The notes beneath the pieces were generated by a model that saw only the letters and a program-made list of their open reading frames with translations, did no database searches and had not been told where the DNA came from. Position numbers and translations under genes: made by a program. From Hydractinia symbiolongicarpus (taxonomy: Eukaryota; Cnidaria; Hydrozoa; Anthoathecata; Hydractiniidae): DNA of 64,000 bases. Positions within the stretch are counted from its first letter, which is position 1. Each line of letters opens with the position of its first letter. Below, one piece after another: positions 25,026-36,750 of the stretch. The DNA lies in contig NC_079883.1 in the NCBI RefSeq assembly GCF_029227915.1, forward strand, positions 1-64,000. The letters run 5' to 3'.

Positions 25026-25241
25026 AGCACGGGATTTACGGGAAATTGCGGGTTTTCGTTTGCCGGCGATTAAACTTCTTTTATTCAGCGGCTCATCAAA
25101 AATGAAAACATTTTTGAAAACTACAAGTCTCATGCGTTTTAGTGGTGAGAAAATAATTTAAAAAATCGTTCTGGAAATGAGTTTACTACCTGGGTATTTT
25201 CTTTGTATACTTTTGACTATACGGGCCGAGTCCGGGATTTA

Positions 25242-25253
25242 CGGGAATTCCCG
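25242..25253. repeat. 12-bp perfect palindrome CGGGAATTCCCG
   Basis: It arises where the GAATTC variant and the CCCGGG variant meet in one monomer. The other copies are at 27272-27283, 30312-30323 and 32342-32353, two in each copy of the 25-mer. The hexamers GAATTC and CCCGGG overlap in it. Confidence 0.8.
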
Positions 25254-28200
25254 GGTTTTCGTTTGCCGGCGATTAAACTTCTTTTATTCAGCGTCTCATC
25301 AAAAATGAAAACATTTTTGAAAACTACAAGTCTCTTGCGTTTTAGTGGTGAAAAAATAATTTAAAAAATCGTTCGGGAAATGAGTTTACTCACAGGGTAC
25401 TTTCTTTGTATACATTCGACTATACGGGTCAAGCCCGGATTTTACGGGAAATCCCGGGTTTTCGTTTGCCGGCGATTAAACTTCTTTTATTCAGCGTCTC
25501 ATCAAAAATGAAAACATTTTTAAAAACTACAAGTCTCTTGCGTTTTAGTGGTGAAAAAATAACTTAAAAAATCGTTCGGGAAATGAGTTTACTCACAGGG
25601 TACTTTCTTTGTATACATTCGACTATACGGGCCAAGCCCGGAATTTACAGGAAATCGCGGGTTTTCGTTTGCCGGCAATTAAACTTCTTTTATTCAGCGT
25701 CTCATCAAAAATGAAAACATTTTTGAAAACTACAAGTCTCTTGCGTTTTAGTGGTGAGAAAATAATTTAAAAAATCGTTCGGGAAATGAGTTTACTCCCT
25801 GGGTACTTTCTTTGTATACTTTTGACTATACGGGCCGAGTCCGGGATTTACGGGATATCGCGGGTTTTCGTTTGCCGGCGATTAAACATCTTTTATTCAG
25901 CGTCTCATCAAAAATGAAAACATTTTTGAAAACTACAAGTGTCATGCGTTTTAGTGGTGAAAAGATAATTTAAAAAATCGTTCTGGAAATGAGTTTACTC
26001 CCTGGGTATTTTCTTTTTATACTTTTGACTATACGGGCCGAGTCCGGGATTTACGGGAATTCGCGGGTTTTCGTTTGCCGGCGATTAAACTTCTTCTATT
26101 CAGCGTGTCATCAAAAATAAAAACATTTTTGAAAACTACAAGTCCCATGCGTTTTAGTGGTGAAAAGATAATTTAAAAAATCGTTTTGGAAATGAGTTTA
26201 CTCACAGGATACTTTCTTTGTATATACTCGACTATACGGGCCAAGCACGGGATTTACGGGAAATTGTGGGTTTTCGTTTGCCGGCGATTAAACTTCTTTT
26301 ATTCAGCGGCTCATCAAAAATGAAAACATTTTTGAAAACTACAAGTCTCATGCGTTTTAGTGGTGAGAAAATAATTTAAAAAATCGTTCTGGAAATGAGT
26401 TTACTACCTGGGTATTTTCTTTGTATACTTTTGACTATACGGGCCGAGTCCGGGATTTACGGGATATCGCGGGTTTTCGTTTGCCGGCGATTAAACATCT
26501 TTTATTCAGCGTCTCATCAAAAATGAAAACATTTTTGAAAACTACAAGTGTCATGCGTTTTAGTGGTGAAAAGATAATTTAAAAAATCGTTCTGGAAATG
26601 AGTTTACTCCCTGGGTATTTTCTTTTTATACTTTTGACTATACGGGCCGAGTCCGGGATTTACGGGAATTCGCGGGTTTTCGTTTGCCGGCGATTAAACA
26701 TCTTTTATTCAGCGTCTCATCAAAAATGAAAACATTTTTGAAAACTACAAGTGTCATGCGTTTTAGTGGTGAAAAGATAATTTAAAAAATCGTTCTGGAA
26801 ATGAGTTTACTCCCTGGGTATTTTCTTTTTATACTTTTGACTATACGGGCCGAGTCCGGGATTTACGGGAATTCGCGGGTTTTCGTTTGCCGGCGATTAA
26901 ACTTCTTCTATTCAGCGTGTCATCAAAAATAAAAACATTTTCGAAAACTACAAGTCCCATGCGTTGTAGTGGTAAAAAGATAATTTAAAAAATCGTTTTG
27001 GAAATGAGTTTACTCACAGGATACTTTCTTTGTATATACTCGACTATACGGGCCAAGCACGGGATTTACGGGAAATTGTGGGTTTTCGTTTGCCGGCGAT
27101 TAAACTTCTTTTATTCAGCGGCTCATCAAAAATGAAAACATTTTTGAAAACTACAAGTCTCATGCGTTTTAGTGGTGAGAAAATAATTTAAAAAATCGTT
27201 CTGGAAATGAGTTTACTACCTGGGTATTTTCTTTGTATACTTTTGACTATACGGGCCGAGTCCGGGATTTACGGGAATTCCCGGGTTTTCGTTTGCCGGC
27301 GATTAAACTTCTTTTATTCAGCGTCTCATCAAAAATGAAAACATTTTTGAAAACTACAAGTCTCTTGCGTTTTAGTGGTGAAAAAATAATTTAAAAAATC
27401 GTTCGGGAAATGAGTTTACTCACAGGGTACTTTCTTTGTATACATTCGACTATACGGGTCAAGCCCGGAATTTACGGGAAATCCCGGGTTTTCGTTTGCC
27501 GGCGATTAAACTTCTTTTATTCAGCGTCTCATCAAAAATGAAAACATTTTTGAAAACTACAAGTCTCTTGCGTTTTAGTGGTGAAAAAATAATTTAAAAA
27601 ATCGTTCGGGAAATGAGTTTACTCACAGGGTACTTTCTTTGTATACATTCGACTATACGGGCCAAGCCCGGAATTTACAGGAAATCGCGGGTTTTCGTTT
27701 GCCGGCGATTAAACTTCTTTTATTCAGCGTCTCATCAAAAATGAAAACATTTTTGAAAACTACAAGTCTCTTGCGTTTTAGTGGTGAGAAAATAATTTAA
27801 AAAATCGTTCGGGAAATGAGTTTACTCCCTGGGTACTTTCTTTGTATACTTTTGACTATACGAGCCGAGTCCGGGATTTACGGGATATCGCGGGTTTTCG
27901 TTTGCCGGCGATTAAACATCTTTTATTCAGCGTCTCATCAAAAATGAAAACATTTTTGAAAACTACAAGTGTCATGCGTTTTAGTGGTGAAAAGATAATT
28001 TAAAAAATCGTTCTGGAAATGAGTTTACTCCCTGGGTATTTTCTTTTTATACTTTTGACTATACGGGCCGAGTCCGGGATTTACGGGAATTCGCGGGTTT
28101 TCGTTTGCCGGCGATTAAACTTCTTCTATTCAGCGTGTCATCAAAAATAAAAACATTTTTGAAAACTACAAGTCCCATGCGTTTTAGTGGTGAAAAGATA

Positions 28201-28378
28201 ATTTAAAAAATCGTTTTGGAAATGAGTTTACTCACAGGATACTTTCTTTGTATATACTCGACTATACGGGCCAAGCACGGGATTTACGGGAAATCGCGGG
28301 TTTTCGTTTGCCGGCAATTAAACTTCTTTTATTCAGCGTCTCATCAAAAATGAAAACATTTTTGAAAACTACAAGTCT

Positions 28379-29186
28379 CGTGCGTTTTAGTGGTGAAATA
28401 TAATTTAAAATATCGTTCGGAAATGAGTTTACTCCCTGGGCATTTTCTTTGTATACTTTTGACTATACGGGCCAAGCACGGGATTTACGGGAAATCGCGG
28501 GTTTTCGTTTGCCGGCGATTAAACTTCTTTTATTTAGTGTCTCATCAAAAATGAAAACATTTTTGAAAACTGCAAGTCTCATCCGTTTTAGTGGTGAAAA
28601 GATAATTTGAAAAATCGTTCTGGAAATGAGTTTACTCACAGGATACTTTCTTTGTATATACTCGATTATACGGGCCAAGCACGGGATTTACGGGAAATCG
28701 CGGGTTTTCGTTTGCCGGCGATTAAACTTCTTTTATTCAGCGTCTCATCAAAAATGAAAACATTTTTGAAAACTACAAGTCTCGTGCGTTTTAGTGGTGA
28801 AATATAATTTAAAATATCGTTCGGAAATGAGTTTACTCCCTGGGCATTTTCTTTGTATACTTTTGACTATACGGGCCAAGCACGGGATTTACGGGAAATC
28901 GCGGGTTTTCGTTTGCCGGCGATTAAACTTCTTTTATTTAGTGTCTCATCAAAAATGAAAACATTTTTGAAAACTGCAAGTCTCATCCGTTTTAGTGGTG
29001 AAAAGATAATTTGAAAAATCGTTCTGGAAATGAGTTTACTCACAGGATACTTTCTTTGTATATACTCGATTATACGGGCCAAGCACGGGATTTACGGGAA
29101 ATCGCGGGTTTTCGTTTGCCGGCGATTAAACTTCTTTTATTCAGCGTCTCATCAAAAATGAAAACATTTTTGAAAACTGCAAGTCT
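28379..29186 (+). repeat. 2-mer duplication, period 404 bp, private to 25-mer copy 1
   Basis: The pair of units with CTCGTGCG, GGTGAAATATAATTT, CGTTCGGAAATG (one G missing) and CTCATCCG occurs twice, at 28379 and 28783. The corresponding place in the second 25-mer (near 33449) has it once. The 404-bp length equals two monomers minus two deleted bases, which both copies carry, so the deletions came before the duplication. Confidence 0.85.
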
Positions 29187-29788
29187 CATGCGTTTTAGTG
29201 GTGAAAAGATAATATAAAAAATCGTTCTGGAAATGAGTTTACTCACAGGATACTTTCTTTGTATATACTCGACTATACGGGCCAAGCACAGGATTTACGG
29301 GAAATCGCAGGTTTTCGTTTGCCGGCGATTAAACTTCTTTTATTCCGCGTCTCATCAAAAATGAAAACATTTTTGAAAACTACAAGTCTCATGCGTTTTA
29401 GTGGTGAAAAGATAATTTAAAAAATCGTTCTGGAAATGAGTTTACTCACAGGGTACTTTCTTTGTATATACTCGACTATACGGGCCAAGCGCGGGATTTA
29501 CGGGAAATCGCGGGTTTTCGGTTGCCGGATATTAAACTTCTTTTATTCAGCGTCTCATCAAAAATGAAAACACTTTTAAAAACTACAAGTCTTATGCGTT
29601 TTAGTGGTGAAAAAATAATTTAAAAAATCGTTCTGGAAATGAGTTTACTCCCTGGGTATTTTCTTTTTATACTTTTGACTATACGGGCCGAGTCTGGGAT
29701 TTACGGGAAATCGCGGGTTTTCGTTTGCCGGATATTAAACTTCTTTTATTCAGCGTCTCATCAAAAATGGAAACACTTTTAAAAACTG

Positions 29789-32700
29789 CAAGTCTCATGC
29801 GTTTTAGTGGTGAAAAAATAATTTAAAAAATCGTTCGGGAAATGAATTTACTCACAGGGTACTTTCTTTGTATACTTCGACTATACGGGCCAAGCCCTGG
29901 ATTTACGGGAAATCGCGGGTTTTCGTTTGCCGGCGATTAAACTTCTTTTATTTCGCGTCTCATCAAAAATGAAAACATTTTTGAAAACTACAAGTCTCAT
30001 GCGTTTTAGTGGTGAAAAGATAATATAAAAAATCGTTCTGGAAAGGACTTTACTCACAGGGTACTTTCTTTGTATATACTCGACTATACGAGCCAAGCAC
30101 GGGATTTACGGGAAATTGCGGGTTTTCGTTTGCCGGCGATTAAACTTCTTTTATTCAGCGGCTCATCAAAAATGAAAACATTTTTGAAAACTACAAGTCT
30201 CATGCGTTTTAGTGGTGAGAAAATAATTTAAAAAATCGTTCTGGAAATGAGTTTACTACCTGGGTATTTTCTTTGTATACTTTTGACTATACGGGCCGAG
30301 TCCGGGATTTACGGGAATTCCCGGGTTTTCGTTTGCCGGCGATTAAACTTCTTTTATTCAGCGTCTCATCAAAAATGAAAACATTTTTGAAAACTACAAG
30401 TCTCTTGCGTTTTAGTGGTGAAAAAATAATTTAAAAAATCGTTCGGGAAATGAGTTTACTCACAGGGTACTTTCTTTGTATACATTCGACTATACGGGTC
30501 AAGCCCGGATTTTACGGGAAATCCCGGGTTTTCGTTTGCCGGCGATTAAACTTCTTTTATTCAGCGTCTCATCAAAAATGAAAACATTTTTAAAAACTAC
30601 AAGTCTCTTGCGTTTTAGTGGTGAAAAAATAACTTAAAAAATCGTTCGGGAAATGAGTTTACTCACAGGGTACTTTCTTTGTATACATTCGACTATACGG
30701 GCCAAGCCCGGAATTTACAGGAAATCGCGGGTTTTCGTTTGCCGGCAATTAAACTTCTTTTATTCAGCGTCTCATCAAAAATGAAAACATTTTTGAAAAC
30801 TACAAGTCTCTTGCGTTTTAGTGGTGAGAAAATAATTTAAAAAATCGTTCGGGAAATGAGTTTACTCCCTGGGTACTTTCTTTGTATACTTTTGACTATA
30901 CGGGCCGAGTCCGGGATTTACGGGATATCGCGGGTTTTCGTTTGCCGGCGATTAAACATCTTTTATTCAGCGTCTCATCAAAAATGAAAACATTTTTGAA
31001 AACTACAAGTGTCATGCGTTTTAGTGGTGAAAAGATAATTTAAAAAATCGTTCTGGAAATGAGTTTACTCCCTGGGTATTTTCTTTTTATACTTTTGACT
31101 ATACGGGCCGAGTCCGGGATTTACGGGAATTCGCGGGTTTTCGTTTGCCGGCGATTAAACTTCTTCTATTCAGCGTGTCATCAAAAATAAAAACATTTTT
31201 GAAAACTACAAGTCCCATGCGTTTTAGTGGTGAAAAGATAATTTAAAAAATCGTTTTGGAAATGAGTTTACTCACAGGATACTTTCTTTGTATATACTCG
31301 ACTATACGGGCCAAGCACGGGATTTACGGGAAATTGTGGGTTTTCGTTTGCCGGCGATTAAACTTCTTTTATTCAGCGGCTCATCAAAAATGAAAACATT
31401 TCTGAAAACTACAAGTCTCATGCGTTTTAGTGGTGAGAAAATAATTTAAAAAATCGTTCTGGAAATGAGTTTACTACCTGGGTATTTTCTTTGTATACTT
31501 TTGACTATACGGGCCGAGTCCGGGATTTACGGGATATCGCGGGTTTTCGTTTGCCGGCGATTAAACATCTTTTATTCAGCGTCTCATCAAAAATGAAAAC
31601 ATTTTTGAAAACTACAAGTGTCATGCGTTTTAGTGGTGAAAAGATAATTTAAAAAATCGTTCTGGAAATGAGTTTACTCCCTGGGTATTTTCTTTTTATA
31701 CTTTTGACTATACGGGCCGAGTCCGGGATTTACGGGAATTCGCGGGTTTTCGTTTGCCGGCGATTAAACATCTTTTATTCAGCGTCTCATCAAAAATGAA
31801 AACATTTTTGAAAACTACAAGTGTCATGCGTTTTAGTGGTGAAAAGATAATTTAAAAAATCGTTCTGGAAATGAGTTTACTCCCTGGGTATTTTCTTTTT
31901 ATACTTTTGACTATACGGGCCGAGTCCGGGATTTACGGGAATTCGCGGGTTTTCGTTTGCCGGCGATTAAACTTCTTCTATTCAGCGTGTCATCAAAAAT
32001 AAAAACATTTTCGAAAACTACAAGTCCCATGCGTTGTAGTGGTAAAAAGATAATTTAAAAAATCGTTTTGGAAATGAGTTTACTCACAGGATACTTTCTT
32101 TGTATATACTCGACTATACGGGCCAAGCACGGGATTTACGGGAAATTGTGGGTTTTCGTTTGCCGGCGATTAAACTTCTTTTATTCAGCGGCTCATCAAA
32201 AATGAAAACATTTTTGAAAACTACAAGTCTCATGCGTTTTAGTGGTGAGAAAATAATTTAAAAAATCGTTCTGGAAATGAGTTTACTACCTGGGTATTTT
32301 CTTTGTATACTTTTGACTATACGGGCCGAGTCCGGGATTTACGGGAATTCCCGGGTTTTCGTTTGCCGGCGATTAAACTTCTTTTATTCAGCGTCTCATC
32401 AAAAATGAAAACATTTTTGAAAACTACAAGTCTCTTGCGTTTTAGTGGTGAAAAAATAATTTAAAAAATCGTTCGGGAAATGAGTTTACTCACAGGGTAC
32501 TTTCTTTGTATACATTCGACTATACGGGTCAAGCCCGGAATTTACGGGAAATCCCGGGTTTTCGTTTGCCGGCGATTAAACTTCTTTTATTCAGCGTCTC
32601 ATCAAAAATGAAAACATTTTTGAAAACTACAAGTCTCTTGCGTTTTAGTGGTGAAAAAATAATTTAAAAAATCGTTCGGGAAATGAGTTTACTCACAGGG

Positions 32701-34680
32701 TACTTTCTTTGTATACATTCGACTATACGGGCCAAGCCCGGAATTTACAGGAAATCGCGGGTTTTCGTTTGCCGGCGATTAAACTTCTTTTATTCAGCGT
32801 CTCATCAAAAATGAAAACATTTTTGAAAACTACAAGTCTCTTGCGTTTTAGTGGTGAGAAAATAATTTAAAAAATCGTTCGGGAAATGAGTTTACTCCCT
32901 GGGTACTTTCTTTGTATACTTTTGACTATACGAGCCGAGTCCGGGATTTACGGGATATCGCGGGTTTTCGTTTGCCGGCGATTAAACATCTTTTATTCAG
33001 CGTCTCATCAAAAATGAAAACATTTTTGAAAACTACAAGTGTCATGCGTTTTAGTGGTGAAAAGATAATTTAAAAAATCGTTCTGGAAATGAGTTTACTC
33101 CCTGGGTATTTTCTTTTTATACTTTTGACTATACGGGCCGAGTCCGGGATTTACGGGAATTCGCGGGTTTTCGTTTGCCGGCGATTAAACTTCTTCTATT
33201 CAGCGTGTCATCAAAAATAAAAACATTTTTGAAAACTACAAGTCCCATGCGTTTTAGTGGTGAAAAGATAATTTAAAAAATCGTTTTGGAAATGAGTTTA
33301 CTCACAGGATACTTTCTTTGTATATACTCGACTATACGGGCCAAGCACGGGATTTACGGGAAATCGCGGGTTTTCGTTTGCCGGCAATTAAACTTCTTTT
33401 ATTCAGCGTCTCATCAAAAATGAAAACATTTTTGAAAACTACAAGTCTCGTGCGTTTTAGTGGTGAAATATAATTTAAAATATCGTTCGGAAATGAGTTT
33501 ACTCCCTGGGCATTTTCTTTGTATACTTTTGACTATACGGGCCAAGCACGGGATTTACGGGAAATCGCGGGTTTTCGTTTGCCGGCGATTAAACTTCTTT
33601 TATTTAGTGTCTCATCAAAAATGAAAACATTTTTGAAAACTGCAAGTCTCATCCGTTTTAGTGGTGAAAAGATAATTTGAAAAATCGTTCTGGAAATGAG
33701 TTTACTCACAGGATACTTTCTTTGTATATACTCGATTATACGGGCCAAGCACGGGATTTACGGGAAATCGCGGGTTTTCGTTTGCCGGCGATTAAACTTC
33801 TTTTATTCAGCGTCTCATCAAAAATGAAAACATTTTTGAAAACTGCAAGTCTCATGCGTTTTAGTGGTGAAAAGATAATATAAAAAATCGTTCTGGAAAT
33901 GAGTTTACTCACAGGATACTTTCTTTGTATATACTCGACTATACGGGCCAAGCACAGGATTTACGGGAAATCGCAGGTTTTCGTTTGCCGGCGATTAAAC
34001 TTCTTTTATTCTGCGTCTCATCAAAAATGAAAACATTTTTGAAAACTGCAAGTCTCATGCGTTTTAGTGGTGAAAAGATAATTTTAAAAATCGTTCTGGA
34101 AATGAGTTTACTCACAGGATACTTTCTTTGTATATACTCGACTATACGGGCCAAGCACAGGATTTACGGGAAATCGCAGGTTTTCGTTTGCCGGCGATTA
34201 AACTTCTTTTATTCCGCGTCTCATCAAAAATGAAAACATTTTTGAAAACTACAAGTCTCATGCGTTTTAGTGGTGAAAAGATAATTTAAAAAATCGTTCT
34301 GGAAATGAGTTTACTCACAGGGTACTTTCTTTGTATATACTCGACTATACGGGCCAAGCGCGGGATTTACGGGAAATCGCGGGTTTTCGTTTGCCGGATA
34401 TTAAACTTCTTTTATTCAGCGTCTCATCAAAAATGAAAACACTTTTAAAAACTACAAGTCTTATGCGTTTTAGTGGTGAAAAAATAATTTAAAAAATCGT
34501 TCTGGAAATGAGTTTACTCCCTGGGTATTTTCTTTTTATACTTTTGACTATACGGGCCGAGTCTGGGATTTACGGGAAATCGCGGGTTTTCGTTTGCCGG
34601 ATATTAAACTTCTTTTATTCAGCGTCTCATCAAAAATGGAAACACTTTTAAAAACTGCAAGTCTCATGCGTTTTAGTGGT
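29789..34680 (+). repeat. 25-mer higher-order repeat (4.9 kb), copy 2
   Basis: It follows copy 1 directly. The junction monomer around 29789-29880 joins the end variant of copy 1 (AACACTTTTAAAAACTGC) to the start variant (GAATTTACTC, CCAAGCCCTGG), with a private 1-bp deletion (TATACTTCGAC near 29876). It has one extra unit near 33950-34150 (ATTCTGCG, AATTTTAAAAATCG) and single-base changes such as CATTTCTG near 31396. Similarity to copy 1 ends near 34680, where the text reads GAAAAGATAA rather than GAAAAAATAA. Confidence 0.85.
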
Positions 34681-35430
34681 GAAAAGATAATTTAAAAAAT
34701 CGTTCTGAAAATGAGTTTACTCACAGGATACTTTCTTTGTATATACTCGATTATACAGGCCAAGCACGGGATTTACGGGAAACCGCGGGTTTTCGTTTGC
34801 CGGCGATTAAACTTCTTTTATTCAGCGTCTCATCAAAAATGAAAACATTTTTGAAAACTGCAAGTCTCATGCGTTTTAGTGGTGAAAAGATAATTTAAAA
34901 AATCGTTCTGGAAATGAGTTTACTCACAGGATACTTTCTTTGTATATACTCGACTATACGGGCCAAACACAGGATTTACGGGAAATCGCAGGTTTTCGTT
35001 TGCCGGCGATTAAACTTCTTTTATTCCGCGTCTCATCAAAAATGAAAACATTTTTGAAAACTACAAGTCTCATGCGTTTTAGTGGTGAAAAGATAATTTA
35101 AAAAATCGTTCTGGAAATGAGTTTACTCACAGGGTACTTTCTTTGTATATACTCGACTATACTGGCCAAGCACGGGATTTACGGGAAATCGCGGGTTTTC
35201 GTTTGCCGGAGATTAAACTTCTTTTATTCAGCGTCTCATCAAAAATGAAAACATTTTTGAAAAACTACAAGTCTTATGCATTTTAGTGGTGAAAAAGTAA
35301 TTTAAAAAAGCGTTCGGGAAATGAGTTTACTCACAGGGTACTTTCTTTGTATACATTCGACTATACGGGCCGAATCCGGGATTTACGGGAAATCGCGGGT
35401 TTTCGTTTGCCGGCAATTAAACATCTTTTA
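34440..35430 (+). repeat. Five-monomer block, copy 1 of a dispersed pair (offset 6695 bp)
   Basis: It is collinear with about 41135-42125. Shared rare words include CCGGATATTAAAC, AAATGGAAACAC, CGTTCTGAAAATG, ATACTGGCCAAG (35158 and 41853) and AAAAAAGCGTTCGGG. The offset is 33 monomers minus 4 bp. A private extra A occurs near 35263 (TTGAAAAACTAC). Confidence 0.75.
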
Positions 35431-35459
35431 TTCAGCGTCTCATCAAAAATGAAAACATT

Positions 35460-36750
35460 TTTGAAAACTACGAGTCTCATACGTTTTAGTGGTGAAAAAA
35501 TAATTTAAAAAATCGTTCGGGAAATGAGTTTACTCCCTGGGTATTTTCTTTGTATACTTTTGACTATACGGGCCGAGACCGGGATTTACGGGAAATCGCG
35601 GGTTTTCGTTTGCCGGCGATTAAACTTCTTTTATTCCGCGTCTCATCAAAAATGAAAACATTTTTGAAGACTACAAGTCTCATGCGTTTTAGTGGTGAAA
35701 AGATAATTTAAAAAATCGTTCTGGAAATGAGTTTACTCACAGGGTACTTTCTTTGTATATACTCGACTATACGGGCCAAGAAGGGATTTACGGGAAATGG
35801 CGGGTTTTCGTTTACCGGCGATTAAACTTCTTTCATTCAGCGTCTCATCAAAAATGAAAACATTTTTGAAAACTACAAGTCTCATGCGTTTTAGTGGTGA
35901 AAAAATAATTTAAAAAATCGTTCGGGAAATGAATTTACTCACAGGGTACTTTCTTTGTATACATTCGACTATACGGGCCAAGCCCTGGATTTACGGGAAA
36001 TCGCGGGTTTTCGTTTGCCGGCGATTAAACTTCTTTTATTTCGCGTCTCATCAAAAATGAAAACATTTTTGAAAACTACAAGTCTCATGCGTTTTAGTGG
36101 TGAAAAGATAATATAAAAAATCGTTCTGGAAAGGACTTTACTCACAGGGTACTTTCTTTGTATATACTCGACTATACGAGCCAAGCACGGGATTTACGGG
36201 AAATGGCGGGCTTTCGTTTGCCGGCGATTAAACTTCTTTCATTCAGCGTCTCATCAAAAATGAAAACATTTTTGAAAACTACAAGTCTCATGCGTTTTAG
36301 TGGTGAAAAAATAATTTAAAAAATCGTTCGGGAAATGAGTTTACTCACAGGGTACTTTTTTTGTATACATTCGAATATACGGGCCAAGCCCGGGATTTAC
36401 GGGAAATCGCGGGTTTTCGTTTGCCGGCGATTAAACTTCTTTTATTTCGCGTCTCATCAAAAATGAAAACATTTTTGAAAACTACAAGTCTCATGCGTTT
36501 TAGTGGTGAAAAGACAATATAAAAAATCGTTCTGGAAAGGACTTTACTCACAGGGTACTTTCTTTGTATATACTCGACTATACGAGCCAAGCACGGGATT
36601 TACGGGAAATTGCGGGTTTTCGTTTGCCGGCGATTAAACTTCTTTTATTCAGCGTCTCATCAAAAATGAAAACATTTTTGAAAACTACAAGTCTCATGCG
36701 TTTTAGGGGTGAGAAAATAATTTAAAAAATCGTTCTGGAAATGAGTTTAC
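35460..36750 (+). repeat. Module related to the 17-kb 6-mer
   Basis: The linked variants CTACGAGTCTCATACG (35469), GAGACCGGG (35574), GAAGACTAC (35667), TTCATTCAGCG and GGAAAGGACTTTACTC (36129) appear in the same order as at 17.2-17.9 and 18.4-19.1 kb. Two extra units (35930-36340) separate the GAAGACTAC unit from the TTCGAATATACGGG unit. Confidence 0.7.

Larger units (their letters stand above)
24719..29788 (+). repeat. 25-mer higher-order repeat (5.07 kb), copy 1
   Basis: The order of variants matches the next 4.9 kb at a constant offset of 5070 bp from 24811 to about 28780. Diagnostic pairs are the GGGTCAAGCCCGGAT unit (25427 and 30497), GGGAATTCCCGGG (25243 and 30313), CGAGCCGAGTCC (27861 and 32931) and GGTGAAATATAATTT (28393 and 33463). 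It contains a private 404-bp duplication at 28379-29186, after which the offset falls to 4666. It also lacks one unit present in copy 2, so the offset rises to 4869 in the last 0.5 kb. The long near-identity indicates recent duplication or a very recent exchange. Confidence 0.85.

Noticed and set aside
28463-34233. Overlapping plus and minus frames of 66-102 codons
   Set aside because: Frames on both strands overlap within the same monomers and follow the 5070-bp and 404-bp duplications. A period of 203 (not divisible by 3) makes any frame shift in every unit.
29789-34680. The 25-mer tandem copy as a pure assembly artefact
   Set aside because: Each copy has private changes (a 404-bp dimer in copy 1; an extra monomer, a 1-bp deletion and substitutions in copy 2), which simple duplication of reads in assembly would not produce. 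Long reads would still be decisive.
36700-36720. Telomere-like TTTTAGGGG
   Set aside because: It is a single T-to-G change in the ordinary TTTTAGTGG word, duplicated once at 38324 with the 8-mer. There is no tandem telomere repeat.
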